64,000 nt of DNA from Gentiana macrophylla. Lineage: Eukaryota; Streptophyta; Magnoliopsida; Gentianales; Gentianaceae. The stretch covers positions 192,395,620 through 192,459,619 of the forward strand of contig CM047805.1 of the NCBI GenBank assembly GCA_026214975.1, given 5' to 3'. This document shows, piece after piece, positions 35,794-47,503 of this stretch. How positions within the stretch are numbered: position 1 is the first letter of the stretch; the number at the start of each line of letters is the position of its first letter. The notes beneath the pieces were generated by a model, which ran no database searches, was not told where the DNA came from, and saw only the letters and a list, made by a program, of their open reading frames with translations. Position numbers and translations under genes: made by a program.

Positions 35794-37268
35794 ACTCCTT
35801 AAGGCATTATTTAGGTTTTGCCTGCTGTAATATTGCCTTTCCATGTCTACAATGAGGGGTTGAATGTCCAGATTGAAGACTCTCTCTGGGTCAATTTCTT
35901 CTGGTGCCACATGGACATCCTCTTCATCCTCATCATTTTCACTCTCAGCATCTTCACCTTGCTTCTCCTCATTCTCCACTTCAACTTCTTTCTCTTCCTT
36001 TTCCTCTTCTTCTTTTGCATTTTGTGCTTTTTCTTCTATCTGCTCTTGTTCTGCCTCATTAGACACAGGGTCATTTAGAGGTTGTTGTTGAGTGTGGACT
36101 GCTTCATCTACCACATTTCCCCCTTGTGCAATTGTGGGGGAGTTAACAAGTTCGGCTGAGTGAGCTTTATCAGCTGGCTCACTTAGCTGGTTGTCAACTT
36201 TGCCTGTGCTTTTGAAAAGCACCTCTTGGAGAGTCAGTTCATCATCAGAAATTCCCAAATCTTCTTGAATTTCTTCAAGATTTCCTCTTTCTGATTGTTC
36301 ATCCTCTGACTCATCTTCTTCTTCATGTATCTCCTCCTCCTCTGATGAAGTGATTCTATATCCTTCTTCACCTTCCTCCAGGTAGGTGACTTCCTCTTGC
36401 TTTATTTCTTCTTCTGTTGCTGCGTCATCACTGATTGTCACAGGCTCATTCAAATTGCTGGTGTCAGGCATAGTGGTCTCCTCTTGTGCCTTTTGAGATC
36501 TGGTTCTTCGTCCCACTCCTGATCTACTGCCTTCAGGCTGCTTTCTTTTGCTCCCAGCTATGGGTTTGGATTTTAAGGAAGCCTTGATGTAAGTAAACAT
36601 CGTCTTTGATTTGTGTGGAGACTGCAAATTTGTGGGTTTTACTTTCAATTGATTGAACAAATGTTGAAGAGGGAACCCATATGATTTCCTCTCCCAGAAA
36701 TCACCCTTTTTCTGCAAACCCTTGCCTGGTGCAGTGATAGATAGATCGATTTCCTTTTGAATGTGATCCTTCATTCGATTGAACATAAATGTTGACCAGT
36801 CAAATTTGATGCGATTGTAGATTATGGCCATCAGTTTAATTCGTACCTCATCCAGTTTTCCATTGACCCTTTCGCCTTCAATATTTTTGGTGATAACCGT
36901 GCAAACTCAGCAAATGGAAGTTTGAGCGTTGATCTGGGTAGATTGTATGTTTTGCTGGTTTTGTTTGGACTTTTGGTTATCTCAGTCCAAAACTTTGTAA
37001 TGTCAGTTGTCACAAGCTTGACATTGGCCAGTCCTTTCAATGGAAGGTGCAGGTAACGGTTGAGTACACTTGGCGTGATGATTATTTCTTTTCCAAAGAT
37101 TGAGCTTTGGATGCGATCAACTTCAGTCTTCTTTGTGCTGGGCACAAACTTGGCGTTTTTCCAAAATGCTATCAGATTCTCATAGCATATTCCAGTTATT
37201 GGGGGATTTAGAAAGGTCATTAGCCCCAAATTCAAGCAGCAATCAACCAAACGTTGAGCTTTTGAGTC
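35794..37268 (-). CDS. Main part of the S2 extra ORF (plant transposon protein-like)
   Basis: About 490 codons in the minus strand. The N-terminal half (36832-37268) contains CCLNLGLMTFLNPPITG, FGKEIIITPSVLNRYLHLPL and FAEFARLSPKILK. The next part begins IIYNRIKFDWSTFMFNRMKD, matching KFDWAGFFIHYL of the S1 ORF. These segments resemble the 'putative plant transposon protein' family found next to Sirevirus pol genes. A long Glu/Asp-rich region follows (about 35900-36420) and then LDIQPLIVDMERQYYSRQNL. One base appears to be missing at about 36831, where a CTG sits in a short frame overlap; otherwise the frame is open. It continues into 46188-46292 on the N-terminal side and 19592-19900 on the C-terminal side. 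Its function is unknown. Confidence 0.75.
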
Positions 37269-37273
37269 ATTAT

Positions 37274-38982
37274 TGAAGGATGCAGGTTCTTAGATCTAAA
37301 CGAGTTAGATCTACGCGCAGCGGATGGATCACGATTTATATATTACAATACATAATTAAAGGATTTAACAACTACAAGGGGGTTAAGATCATGTTACCAA
37401 TACTAGGAAGAGAAGCCAAGATCTTCCGATGTGTTCTCCAAACGGTGGTTGGTGGACACCGATCCTTGGATTTGAAACCTCCTTGATATGCTTTCAAGAA
37501 AAACTCTAAGTTTTTCTTCAACCAAAAAACCCAAGACAAGAAACAAATTTTTCTCTCTTTATTCTAGTGTGGGGGGCGAAATTTTGCTCACTCTTTTGTC
37601 TTGGAAGAACTCTCTTTATATAGGAGAGTAAATCCTTGGCCTCCAAGTTTCTAATTAATTAAATAAATAATTAAAAAGAAATCACAATAAAGGATAATTC
37701 CATTTATAAAAGATTGTGATTAATCAATCAATCAATTACAAATCAATTATCTTTTATTAATTAATTATTTAACAAGTAAATAATTAATCACACAAGAAAA
37801 TCAATTCTTGCCCTTTTAATAGCTAGGAGGCGCCACACACTAGGGTTTAGGCCCACAGAAAATGTCTTTTCTGTGTATTATATTATTCAGCCCAACTAAA
37901 TAATATTTTGCATATCAATTAATTAGCCCAGCCAATTAATTATCACTGAGGCCCAAAAACAGGAAAAACATCCGAATTACAGGAGCCACATCGGGGACCA
38001 TGGACCTATAACCAGTAGCTCCAATAATTAATTATTCATCGAACAGAATAAGTACATTAATTATTAATTCCGGGATTACGCCACCATAAACCCGGAAATC
38101 GAACTCTACCGACATGGATGTATACTTATACTCAACCCATAGAGTGAATAAGCGTCCATTGATATAATCACTACATACGGATTAACCCTCCATAGATCGT
38201 CCATTTTGAGTGGGAAGTCTCCGTGAACCCGACTCGAATATCTTATCCTTATTTACCATCAACCCCCGATGATCAATTAGTGCACATATCGACTAGCGAC
38301 TAATTAGTCAAATGCGAACTCCGGGATCGATCACTTTCTTAGGGCTAACAAACAAGGGACTGCATCTCTACTTCCCGCAGGAAGGAATGAATTCCATGTC
38401 TGTGAAAATCGAACTACTCACTCATCCGGAGATAGTGCCAATGAGAAGTGGCTTGGAACACATTATTTAAGTGAACCGTAACTAACACATCAAACACTAC
38501 CCGGGACAAGCAAAGATCCTCGTGATCACCTCGGGATTAAGGTTGATCCATATATGATCATCTAATGATTTAATAAGATTCCTCGACACGGAATTATACC
38601 GAGAAATTCAGATTAAATCGGTCCAAATTTCTATATGATTGCCATCATATATAAATGCCCCACGTAGGTACCCTCTACCGACAAGTCCGGATAAGACTAT
38701 CACACCCTAAGGTGTTCTGGGCGCATTATTGGTGTTTTAATCAAGAGACCCTAAACTTTGATTAAGTTCACCACGGACTAAAAGTTTAAGTATATCACCA
38801 CTAACTCAATCCTCACGTGTAATCCATACACCGAGTTAAGTGGTTACATCTGAGATATACTTAGGGTTTGCAAGCAGATGTATTACTTTACAAGCACAAA
38901 GCAAGTAATAAGGTGAGATAAATTTCTGTCATTCGTTATTAAAAACAATTACACAAATTGTCTTTCGGCACTACACCTAACA
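37274..38982 (-). repeat. 3' LTR of LARD L2
   Basis: 1709 bp from TGAAGGATGC to CACCTAACA (+ strand), matching 44492-46187 with scattered substitutions and 1-4 base indels. The TATA box is at 37614-37624. The polypurine tract follows at 38983-38997 (minus GTGCAAGTGGGAGAT), and a second similar word lies about 60 bp further in. Confidence 0.9.
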
Positions 38983-38997
38983 ATCTCCCACTTGCAC

Positions 38998-41900
38998 GAA
39001 ATGACAAGTAACGATTGTTTTTAGAGCACACCCTTTCTCATCTTATTCACAACACTCTCCCACTTGCTCTAAAAGCAGATGAGATATATTCCTCAATGCC
39101 GTACCCTCCAAGCACCAGACTTGGTACACTGATCAGTTTGGTTGTCGGCCCGAGACGAAACGTTGCCGGTCCATCTAATCAGGCGGTACTCTCTCTCAAT
39201 ATGCTTTTGACCTCTAGTGACTGAGAAGATCCTTCTAAGCTATTTCTTCTTGTTTTCACAATGAAGTGATATCGGCTTATCGGACACTGGAATTACTCCC
39301 AGCACCAAAAAGGAAATTCTAAGCACTATGAGTAAACACTGAGCCCGAGATCAACGTAATGATCATCCTTAATCTGACTACAAGTCAGAATCAGTGTAGT
39401 CAACCATATTCAAGTTTGCACCTGAATATACAAGCATATGATTCCTCGTTCTCTAAAGATACTTGAGGACGTACTAAAACTGCTACTTATTGCTCAAATC
39501 CAAGATTCGATTACTATTGACTTATAATAACCTGACTTGCCGTTATCCAAGAGAGACTCTATCCCATTTTCTCTTTATCCGAGATTTAGAGAATCATTCC
39601 CGAGAGGTAGGTAGGACTACTCTCGATGAATGGTGCAACCGTGATATGCATAATCATCTTATTCAATAAGATAGGTGGGATAGCCAATGACTCATTCTTG
39701 TGAATTTGACCGAATCAAATTCTTAGAATATAGTCCAATTCTCTCATCCAGAGAATCTCAGCGTGTCGATTTCCGACTTCAGATAGCACACTCATGCTGT
39801 TTCCAACCGTTTCAGTGTTATCATTCATGAACACTAATACTACTACTTTACCAATATTGATATTCAGTCTACAAAAAGACTTATCAATATTTTGGTCAAG
39901 TCCACATATTTTAAAACATGTGACTTTTAAATGACCGAGAGGTTCTCTTAAATCCACAAAGGATATAAGCCATGGCAGCCTCCTACCAAAGGTTCTTTAC
40001 GAATGAATTAAGATATCGTTAGTCTCAAAAAAAGGTCTTGGGAATCACCCCTATCTTCTCGCTTTGTAACGAATCCGTTATTCATTCTTAGCTAAAACCC
40101 TTCGTTTCGAATGAATTCAGATTCCGTTGTTCGGCAAGAAAGTCTCGGGGAATCACCCTATTTTTCGCTTTTAACGAAATCTAGCAAGACCGAGTGGTGA
40201 GAGAGTTCAAGGTCCAGTTAACTCTCTACTTGTCAGGAATCACCCCTATACCACTCAACTTTGCATTTGAAAGTTTAAACTTTCCTATTCATTCGACTCT
40301 TTTCCGTGTAGATCCAATTGCTCCCCACTGGGCCTGAGACACTCGGTGGTTCTACAAGAGGTCAATGAAACTGAGTACCAAAACTCCATTCACAGGTTAA
40401 GGTTTTCAAACCAACCTCTATAATCAGAATCCTATACAGCCCACCAAGAGCCATAGGTTATCAATCACCCCAGCAGATTATAAAGTCCACAAAATCACAA
40501 TGGGTCAACGGTTAAACCATACTCCCACTGTGTCTTGGGTGGATTGACATTCTGATCTAGTAGTATTTATCAGTGTAATCACCAACAACCGATGTGGTTC
40601 TGATTAAATCAGATAGTAACTACCTTTGGGTAACCGTACTCCAAGGTTTAAGGTTGTTACTTATAGATTCTATCAGAAGGCTTGTGACAGTTCAACCGTC
40701 ACTTTCTGATCTCAAGAATCTTATAATCAACCTTCACTCGTCTCATTAAGATGTTTCACAAACAGTCACAATCTGAACGTATGCGCAAAATTTCCAGTCC
40801 TACCTTTAAGCATTAAATGCTAAATGCCTACATTTATGGAAGTGGTGTGAACCGAATTCACTCCTTATCCATAAACTCACTAGCATCTTCTAGGTAGACT
40901 TCTCGGTTTACATAATAATGTTAACCGTTATTTTGCAAACGAATTATCTTAATCGAGTTTAGCGATTGTATTGTAGCATATCAATAACTATGTAGGGCAA
41001 GTCTATGGTTTCTTCCTCGGTGAGAAACATTCCCTTTAGGAGGCGGGCCGAGCATCACCCCAAGACTATGCGATAGCCTATTTCTGAGCATGGAATACTC
41101 TATTCTCTGCTAAAATCAGAGACTCCTCCTCGTATTCTTTCGATAATCAAAATCGCGTTTCGAGTAGTTATCAGACAAAATGTCACCACTCAAAAACTCC
41201 TACTAGCTTGTGTCTCTCACTAGACCCCAAAGGTCATGATGAACAAGCTATGTTACCCTTCAAATCTATTACCCTTTCCGATTGAAAGGAAACTTAGTCA
41301 TTGTTCCTTTGAGATAGTTTTCCTAGGCGGGAGATAGGAATCACCCTTAGCGATCGTGAGGTCTTTTCTCTAGGATATATGCACTAATTAATAGATATTG
41401 AAAGGTTGTTTATCTTAATACTGAAACCTTTTACCTATAATAGTTTAAGACGTGTTACTTATACATTTTCAAGCATTTCTTAGTGGTTCGACTTTATCAA
41501 ACAAAAGTCCAAGTCTCGGATTCTTACTACAAATGTCATATTCACTTTCTATGAGGCAACAATATATCGAGTTGAAAGTGAATCCATTTGCTTCAATGAA
41601 TCGAAAAGCAGAAAAATAAATTTTCTGTGATATTCAAGGATAGAATCAAATTCATTTCCTTATATTACTCCCACTATTGTAGAATTGAAATTACGCCCGT
41701 TGTTACTCTATTAATCGTTAATGCACAGCTTCCTTGTTCTTCCAAAGAACTAAGCTACCGAGTCAAGTTACTCGGTTAAGAAAGTCGCTAAGGATTCATT
41801 GGTTAAGTGATCCGAAATCACTTTCCTTATCCTATACTTTCTTTAATTAATGTTTCGGTTTAGCCTCAAAACTTTAGTTAAGATGATTAACACTTATAGA

Positions 41901-44476
41901 CATTCTTTCCCATTCTTAACTTTCCTTAAAAGGAAATAGTCTTGAACTAGCAGTTCATTTGAGTAGACACTACTCGTGAACTGTGGGATGTCTAATGAAA
42001 GCGTTACCCAGTGGGACTAATTTTCTAATAAATTAGAAAAACATAAGATAAAAGCTCCCTCTAGTTTATCGGTTCCAAATACCGTCTAACTAGCGACACT
42101 TAAATTTATGATTCTCCAATTTTTCTATTAGAAAATTTCTCGTGTAGACACTACACAATTAAAATTCACTAGAAGAATTTTGTCGTCCCAATCATCTTTC
42201 AAACTAACTATGGTTGTCTCTCATTCAACACGAGTGACATGTTGACATACTTGTTTACGCCACTTAAGTCTTGAAGGCTCAAGGAAATATCTCTTCCGAA
42301 AAATTAATCGCATGTGAGATTAATAGGTACAACGTTCTAGTTACTAACCACTTTTAACGAAGTCATTACTAGTCAATTTTACACTAGCGAGTCTAGCACC
42401 TTAGAGATATATATAATGGTTGTAAATAAAATTGAAGAAAATAGATCCCAATCATACACTACTAAAATTTTAGGAACATAAACTAAGTACTTATAGTCTA
42501 TCCTACCGTTCCAAGGATTTAATCTAACGCCTCAGTGGTCGCTTAGGGTAGGTCAAAGAGGTTTCGATTAATATTGAAGATCAGATTGAGAATCGAACAT
42601 CTCATTTGTGATCTTCAATCACCTTTCCTTTTTCAGCCAAGGTACTTCCAAAAATACCCTTTATGAGTGTGACCTACTGTCTCAGATTTTTAGGTAGACC
42701 CCGAGTGTGCCGCCTTAGGGTCGGTCAGTGACCCGACGAGTACCCAAAATCCTATCCTTTCGGAGACCAAGCCTTGAATTTTGATAGCGGTGAAGGCCTT
42801 CCTTAGGGAGGCCGGTCCCAGGCCGGCACGAGGCGTCACCATTCTCTCACGTTGCTTGTGTCAACAGTAGAGGCCGTGGGGTCGGCTGTCGCCTCTCCCG
42901 CTCCCACTCAATATTTTGAAAAAGTGGTGGGTTTACTGATCACGTTTTTGGACTTGATGTTACATTAAGGAACAATAAATCATAGGCCCGAATGTTGTCG
43001 GTTATGTGAGCTAGCCCACCCGACCTATTCGTTAGAACATATGTGGCCGTCGGACGGGTCAAGGCTAGAGAGGTCCGTTGAGCCGTAGTGGCTCTTCGGA
43101 TGGCTCATGATTGCTGCACTTCGTGCAAACGCCACACGTGGAGGGTGAAGTCGATTGAGCCGTAGCTAATGTTGACCACCCAACCGTGGTTAAACCACTT
43201 TCGAACCTGTTTGCCCGTGATTATCCAATCCTTAAACATCAAACTTTCACGTAGACACTACGGAACAAAAACGTAATCTCGTCTTAGGTAAGGTGGAATT
43301 CACCGAGAATCCAACACCTTAACCACGAGGTTTCGGGATTTTACTCCTTATGCTTTCGCAGAGTGGGATTCACCGAGAATCCATCACCCAACCTCGACGA
43401 TTGAAAAACCCGTGTTCCTCGGTTTTACCCTAATTAGTTTCTAATTAATATCAAACAATTAATTAAAACTAATCGTGTGTTTTATACATGCCTAACTAAT
43501 TCCTCAATTAATTTCTACATGTATGCATATGGAGTGGAATTCATGATATGATGCATGTCATGGCAATTTTCCGATTCTACTCATACAATCTACACATGTA
43601 TACTAGTGCGGAAAATAAACACCGAGATGGACCGTTGGCACTTCAGAACTAATCTATTCGAAAATAAATTAAAACCCTAATCTGCAGCTGTTGAGAATCT
43701 TCGACGATCGGCATATCAAACGAACTCGGATCGGGACGAAAATTTCCAGATCTGATCTTCATTCTTCGGACTTCAAGATGGACGGTCGGATCGGAGCTTT
43801 GACTTGTCAATCTTCCTCAGTGAGCCGCCCAACTTGCTGCTGAAACAGACTCTTACAGCAGCACATCATATACTTCCCGAGATCAATCGGGGATGAAAAT
43901 GAATCCCGATCGTCCTGAAAATTTTATATCACGTCCAAAACTCCATGATTATCGATCTGACCGGTCGGATTTTAATTTGAACGGTCCAATTGTTCCCAGA
44001 AAATCGAAGAAGTCACAGTTAGGGTTTCTGTGAATCCTGCGTTTTTCTGTTACAGCAGCCACTTCGCAGCAACGAACGGAAACCCAAACGGACTCTGATC
44101 GACGCCAAATTTTGTGGGATTGTTCATCAAATTCCAATCTTGATTCTGACCGGAGGGATCTTCGTTTTAACGGCTCAAACAACGGAAAAAACAAAAATAC
44201 TAAACAGCTAATGTACAGATCTATTTTCTGGAAATTAAAATTGCAATAATACATAAATTACATAATTTCCTATACTCATATGAACGAATTTTCATCGTTT
44301 ATATGAGTTTACAATAGATCTAACGGGAAAACGGTGCCAACCCCAATCCATCTCTTCAACCATAGCAATTTAAAAATTATTATTAATGCATAATAATAAG
44401 TAAAATATCACCTACATGCAATTCCACTCCTTTAAATCGTTTAATTACGATTATGACTATATAAATCGTGGAACCT
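38998..44476 (-). repeat. Internal region of LARD L2, non-coding
   Basis: No gag-pol motif in any frame. A 101-codon frame next to the PBS (43949-44254) is not conserved as a protein and I do not call it a gene. Conserved with L1 are: hairpins GTAG-ACA-CTAC at 41961-41975, 42142-42156 and 43252-43264; a stem-loop around 42061-42095; a GC-rich block at about 42700-42925; and the block next to the PBS. A 25 bp phrase with ATTCACCGAGAATCCA is repeated at about 43297 and 43369. Confidence 0.7.
42700..42925 (-). other. Conserved GC-rich, self-complementary block of L2
   Basis: In contrast to its AT-rich surroundings this block is GC-rich and holds inverted words (GGCCTTCC/GGGAGGCC, GGCCGG/CCGGCC). 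L1 keeps the flanking phrases (GTGTGCCGNC..TAGG, CACGAGGCGTCACC, GAGGCCGTGGGG, GCTCCCACTCAATATTTTG) at 56181-56400, but has a different, shorter middle. It could be a structured RNA or packaging-related site; this is inference. Confidence 0.4.
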
Positions 44477-44489
44477 GGCTCTGCTACCA
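44477..44489 (-). other. Primer binding site of L2
   Basis: Minus strand TGGTAGCAGAGCC, a copia tRNA-Met-type PBS, two bases after the LTR end (...CCTTCA). Confidence 0.8.
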
Positions 44490-44491
44490 CA

Positions 44492-46187
44492 TGAAGGATG
44501 CAGGTTCTTAGATCTAAACGAATTAGATCTACGCGCAGCGGATGGATCACGATTTATATGACACAACACATAATTAAAGGACTTAAACTACTAGGGGGGT
44601 TAAGATCATGTTACCAATACTAGGAAGAGAAGCCAAGATCTTCCGATGTGTTCTCCAAACGGTGGTTGGTGGACACCGATCCTTGGATTTGAAACCTCCT
44701 TGATATGCTTTCAAGAAAAACTCTAAGTTTTTCTTCAACCAAAAACCCAAGACAAGAAACAAATTTTTCTCTCTTTATTCTAGTGTAAAGAAATTTTGCT
44801 CACTCTTTTGTCTTGGAAGAACTCTCTTTATATAGGAGAGTAAATCCTTGGCCTCCAAGTTTCTAATTAATTAAATAAATAATTAAAAGAAATCACAATA
44901 AAGGATAATTCCATTTATAAAAGATTGTGATTAATCAATCAATCAATTACAAATCAATTATCTTTTATTAATTAATTATTTAACAAGTAAATAATTAATC
45001 ACACAAGAAAATCAATTCTTGCCCTTTAATAATAGCTAGAGGCGCCACACACTAGGAGTTTAGGCCCACGAAAATGTCTTTTCTGTGTATTATATTATTC
45101 ACCCAACTAAATAATATTTTGCATATCAATTAATTAGCCCGACCAATTAATTATCAATGAGGCCCAAAAAACAGAAAAACATCCGAATTACAGAGCCACA
45201 TCGGGGACCATGGACCTATAACCAGTAGCTCCAATAATTAATTATTCATCGAATGCAGAATAAGTACATTAATTATTAATTCCGGGATTACGCCACCATA
45301 AACCCAAATCGAACTCTACCGACTGGATGTATACTTATACTCAACCCATAGAGTGAATAAGCGTCCATTGATATAATCACTACATACGGATTAACCCTCC
45401 ATAGATCGCCCATTTTGAGTGGGAAGTCTCCGTGAACCCGACTCGTAATATCTTATCCTTATTTACCATCAACCCCACGATGATCAATTAGTGCACATAT
45501 CGACTAGCGCCTAATTAGTCAAATGCGAACTCCGGGATCGATCACTTTCTTAGGGCTAACAAACAAGGGGATGTCTCTACTTCCCGCAGAGAAGGAATGG
45601 ATTCCATGTCCGTGAAAATCGGAACTACTCACTCATCGGAGATAGTGCCAATGAGAAGTGGCTTGGAACACATTATTTAAGTGAACCGTAACTAACACAT
45701 CAAACACTACCCCGGGACAAGCAGCATCCTGTGATCACCTCAGGATTAAGGTTGATCCATATATGATCATCTAATGATTTAATAAGATTCCTCGATTACG
45801 GAATTATACCGAGAAATTGATTAAATCGGTCCAAATTTCTATATGATTGCCATCATATATAAATGCCCCACGTAGGTACCCTCTACCGATAAATCCGGAT
45901 AAGACTATCACACCCTAAGGTGTTCTGGGCGCATTATTGGTGTTTTAATCAAGAGACCCTAAACTTTGATTAAGTTCACCACGGACTAATAGTTTAAGTA
46001 TATCACCACTAACTCAATCCTCACGTGTAATCCATACACTGAGTTAAGTGGTTACATACAGATATACTTAGGGTTTGCAGCAGTGTATTACTTTACAAGC
46101 ACAAAGCAAGTAATAAGGTGAGATAAATTCTGTCATTCATTATTAAAAACAATTACACAAATTGTCTTTCGGGCACTACACCTAACA
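44492..46187 (-). repeat. 5' LTR of LARD L2
   Basis: 1696 bp, pair of 37274-38982. Minus-strand start is TGTTAGGTGT and the end is GCATCCTTCA. The TATA box is at 44826-44836. Confidence 0.9.
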
Positions 46188-46292
46188 ATTATCACAAAAC
46201 GAGAGATAGTGCTCAGGTTTGAAAAACGAGCCGGTGATGATAGATTTTTCGTAGTATTTTTCAGTAGCAGTGATTTGGGAGGATGAAGCCAT
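46188..46292 (-). CDS. N-terminal piece of the S2 extra ORF
   Basis: 35 codons from the ATG at 46290-46292 to the L2 insertion point. They begin MASSSQITATEKYYEKS and, with the ATTAT duplication counted once, continue in frame at 37268. The ATG was chosen because it is the first in frame and lies about 110 bp after a TATA box. Confidence 0.7.
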
Positions 46293-46399
46293 TTTTACTA
46301 AGGTTGGAGAATGAACTTGAGTTTGCAATATAGATAAACAAGAGTAGGGTTTGTAATTTGCAAGAGAGCGTAAAGATTTCTGAAAATCTCTAAGTCTTG

Positions 46400-46652
46400 T
46401 TTATATAGGCGATTTTGGGTAGTGTGAATGTGGTTTGAATATGGAAGGATTTAGTGACATAATGGCGTGATTTTGTGTATGAAAATCGCGATATTCGAGG
46501 GAAATGAGGGTGTGGTTTGAGGCAAGTAATGATAGAGCCCGTGAATCGAGGAGTTTATAATTCGAAAACTAATATAATTACCTCCATGATCATAAGTTGA
46601 TCGCCACGTGTGTACTGAATAATCCTCCATAACTTCCTTATTCTCCACGTGT
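46400..46652 (-). promoter_or_regulatory. Promoter-like region before the S2 extra ORF
   Basis: On the minus strand: two G-box/ABRE-like words, ACACGTGGA (46644-46652) and ACACGTGGC (46603-46611), then a TATA box CCTATATAAA at 46400-46409. The ORF starts at 46292. S1 has the same ACACGTGGC word and a TATA box 112-120 bp before its extra ORF. Confidence 0.5.
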
Positions 46653-46901
46653 AATCAGAATTGATTTTGTTCACACTTTTAGTTTGTCCAAGTCTTTATT
46701 TCGGTGTAGTGCCTTCGCTGGTCACTTAGCCGTCCCAATAGGTTCTTCACTTAGCTACGCCATTTGACTGTTCCTAACAATCAGTTAAGTTACCTTCGCT
46801 AGATACTAGTGCCTTACATGCAGCATCTCCTGTAACGGCAAAGGTCGTACCAGTTAATGAAGTCACTTAGCCGATTACTCCAGTTAGCCGTTGTTTGATA
46901 T

Positions 46902-47500
46902 TTAGTCAATTTCAATCATCCCTAACTCAGTTCTCAACATACTAAATCTTTCATAACTGAGTGGTTTAGTGAAGATGTCAGCCAGTTGATCTTCAGTGGG
47001 TATGTATTTTAGGATGACATCTCCTTTTTCAACATGGTCTCTGATGAAATGATGTCTTACATCAATGTGCTTTGTTCTTGAATGCACATGGATTTTCGAT
47101 AATAGATATTGCACTTGTGTTATCACACATGATTGGAATTGTTCTCTCTTCCACTCCATAGTCCCTTAGTTGTTGTCTTATCCACAAGATTTGTGCCTGT
47201 GACTACCTGCGCTATATATATTCTGCTTGTTTGTTGATGTAGGTATGGAGTTTTGCTTTTCTTGAACCAATAGACTAGTCGGTTCCTAGCATTTGGCAAG
47301 TTCCAGAGGTGCTCTTTCTATCTATTTTGCATCCAAACATAGTCTCGAGTCGAATATGATATCAATGTAAGTCCTCCATCTTTTGGATACCAAATACCAA
47401 CATTTATAGTGTTTTTCAAGTATTTGATTATCCTTTTAGTCGCTAGAAGATGTGATTCTTTTGGTTGAGCTTGAAATCTTGCACACACTCCTACCTGCAA
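46902..47500 (-). pseudogene. pol: RNase H of S2, frameshifted
   Basis: Pieces 47318-47500 (VGVCARFQAQPKESHLLATK, RIIKYLKNTINVGIWYPK) and 46902-47159 ([46 protein letters not shown] stop) are the two ends of a copia RNase H. The part between them is shifted. The natural stop at 46902-46904 is retained. Confidence 0.8.
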
Positions 47501-47503
47501 ATG

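Larger units (their letters stand above)
37274..46187 (-). mobile_element. Complete non-coding copia derivative (LARD) L2
   Basis: 8.9 kb, flanked by ATTAT at 37269-37273 and 46188-46192. It has LTRs of about 1.7 kb, an initiator-tRNA-Met-type PBS (TGGTAGCAGAGCC) and a doubled PPT. The 5.5 kb internal region lacks recognisable gag or pol. It is related to L1 throughout. Its proteins must have come from a partner element that is not in the window. Inserted in the extra ORF of S2. Confidence 0.92.

Noticed and set aside
36825..36840. Two overlapping genes in the S2 extra ORF (stop and start overlapping at 36831)
   Set aside because: The S1 homologue and the protein context on both sides show one protein; a missing base at a CTG explains the overlap.
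43949..44254. 101-codon minus-strand frame next to the L2 primer site as a gag gene
   Set aside because: No gag motif, no matching frame in L1, and the region behaves like an untranslated leader.
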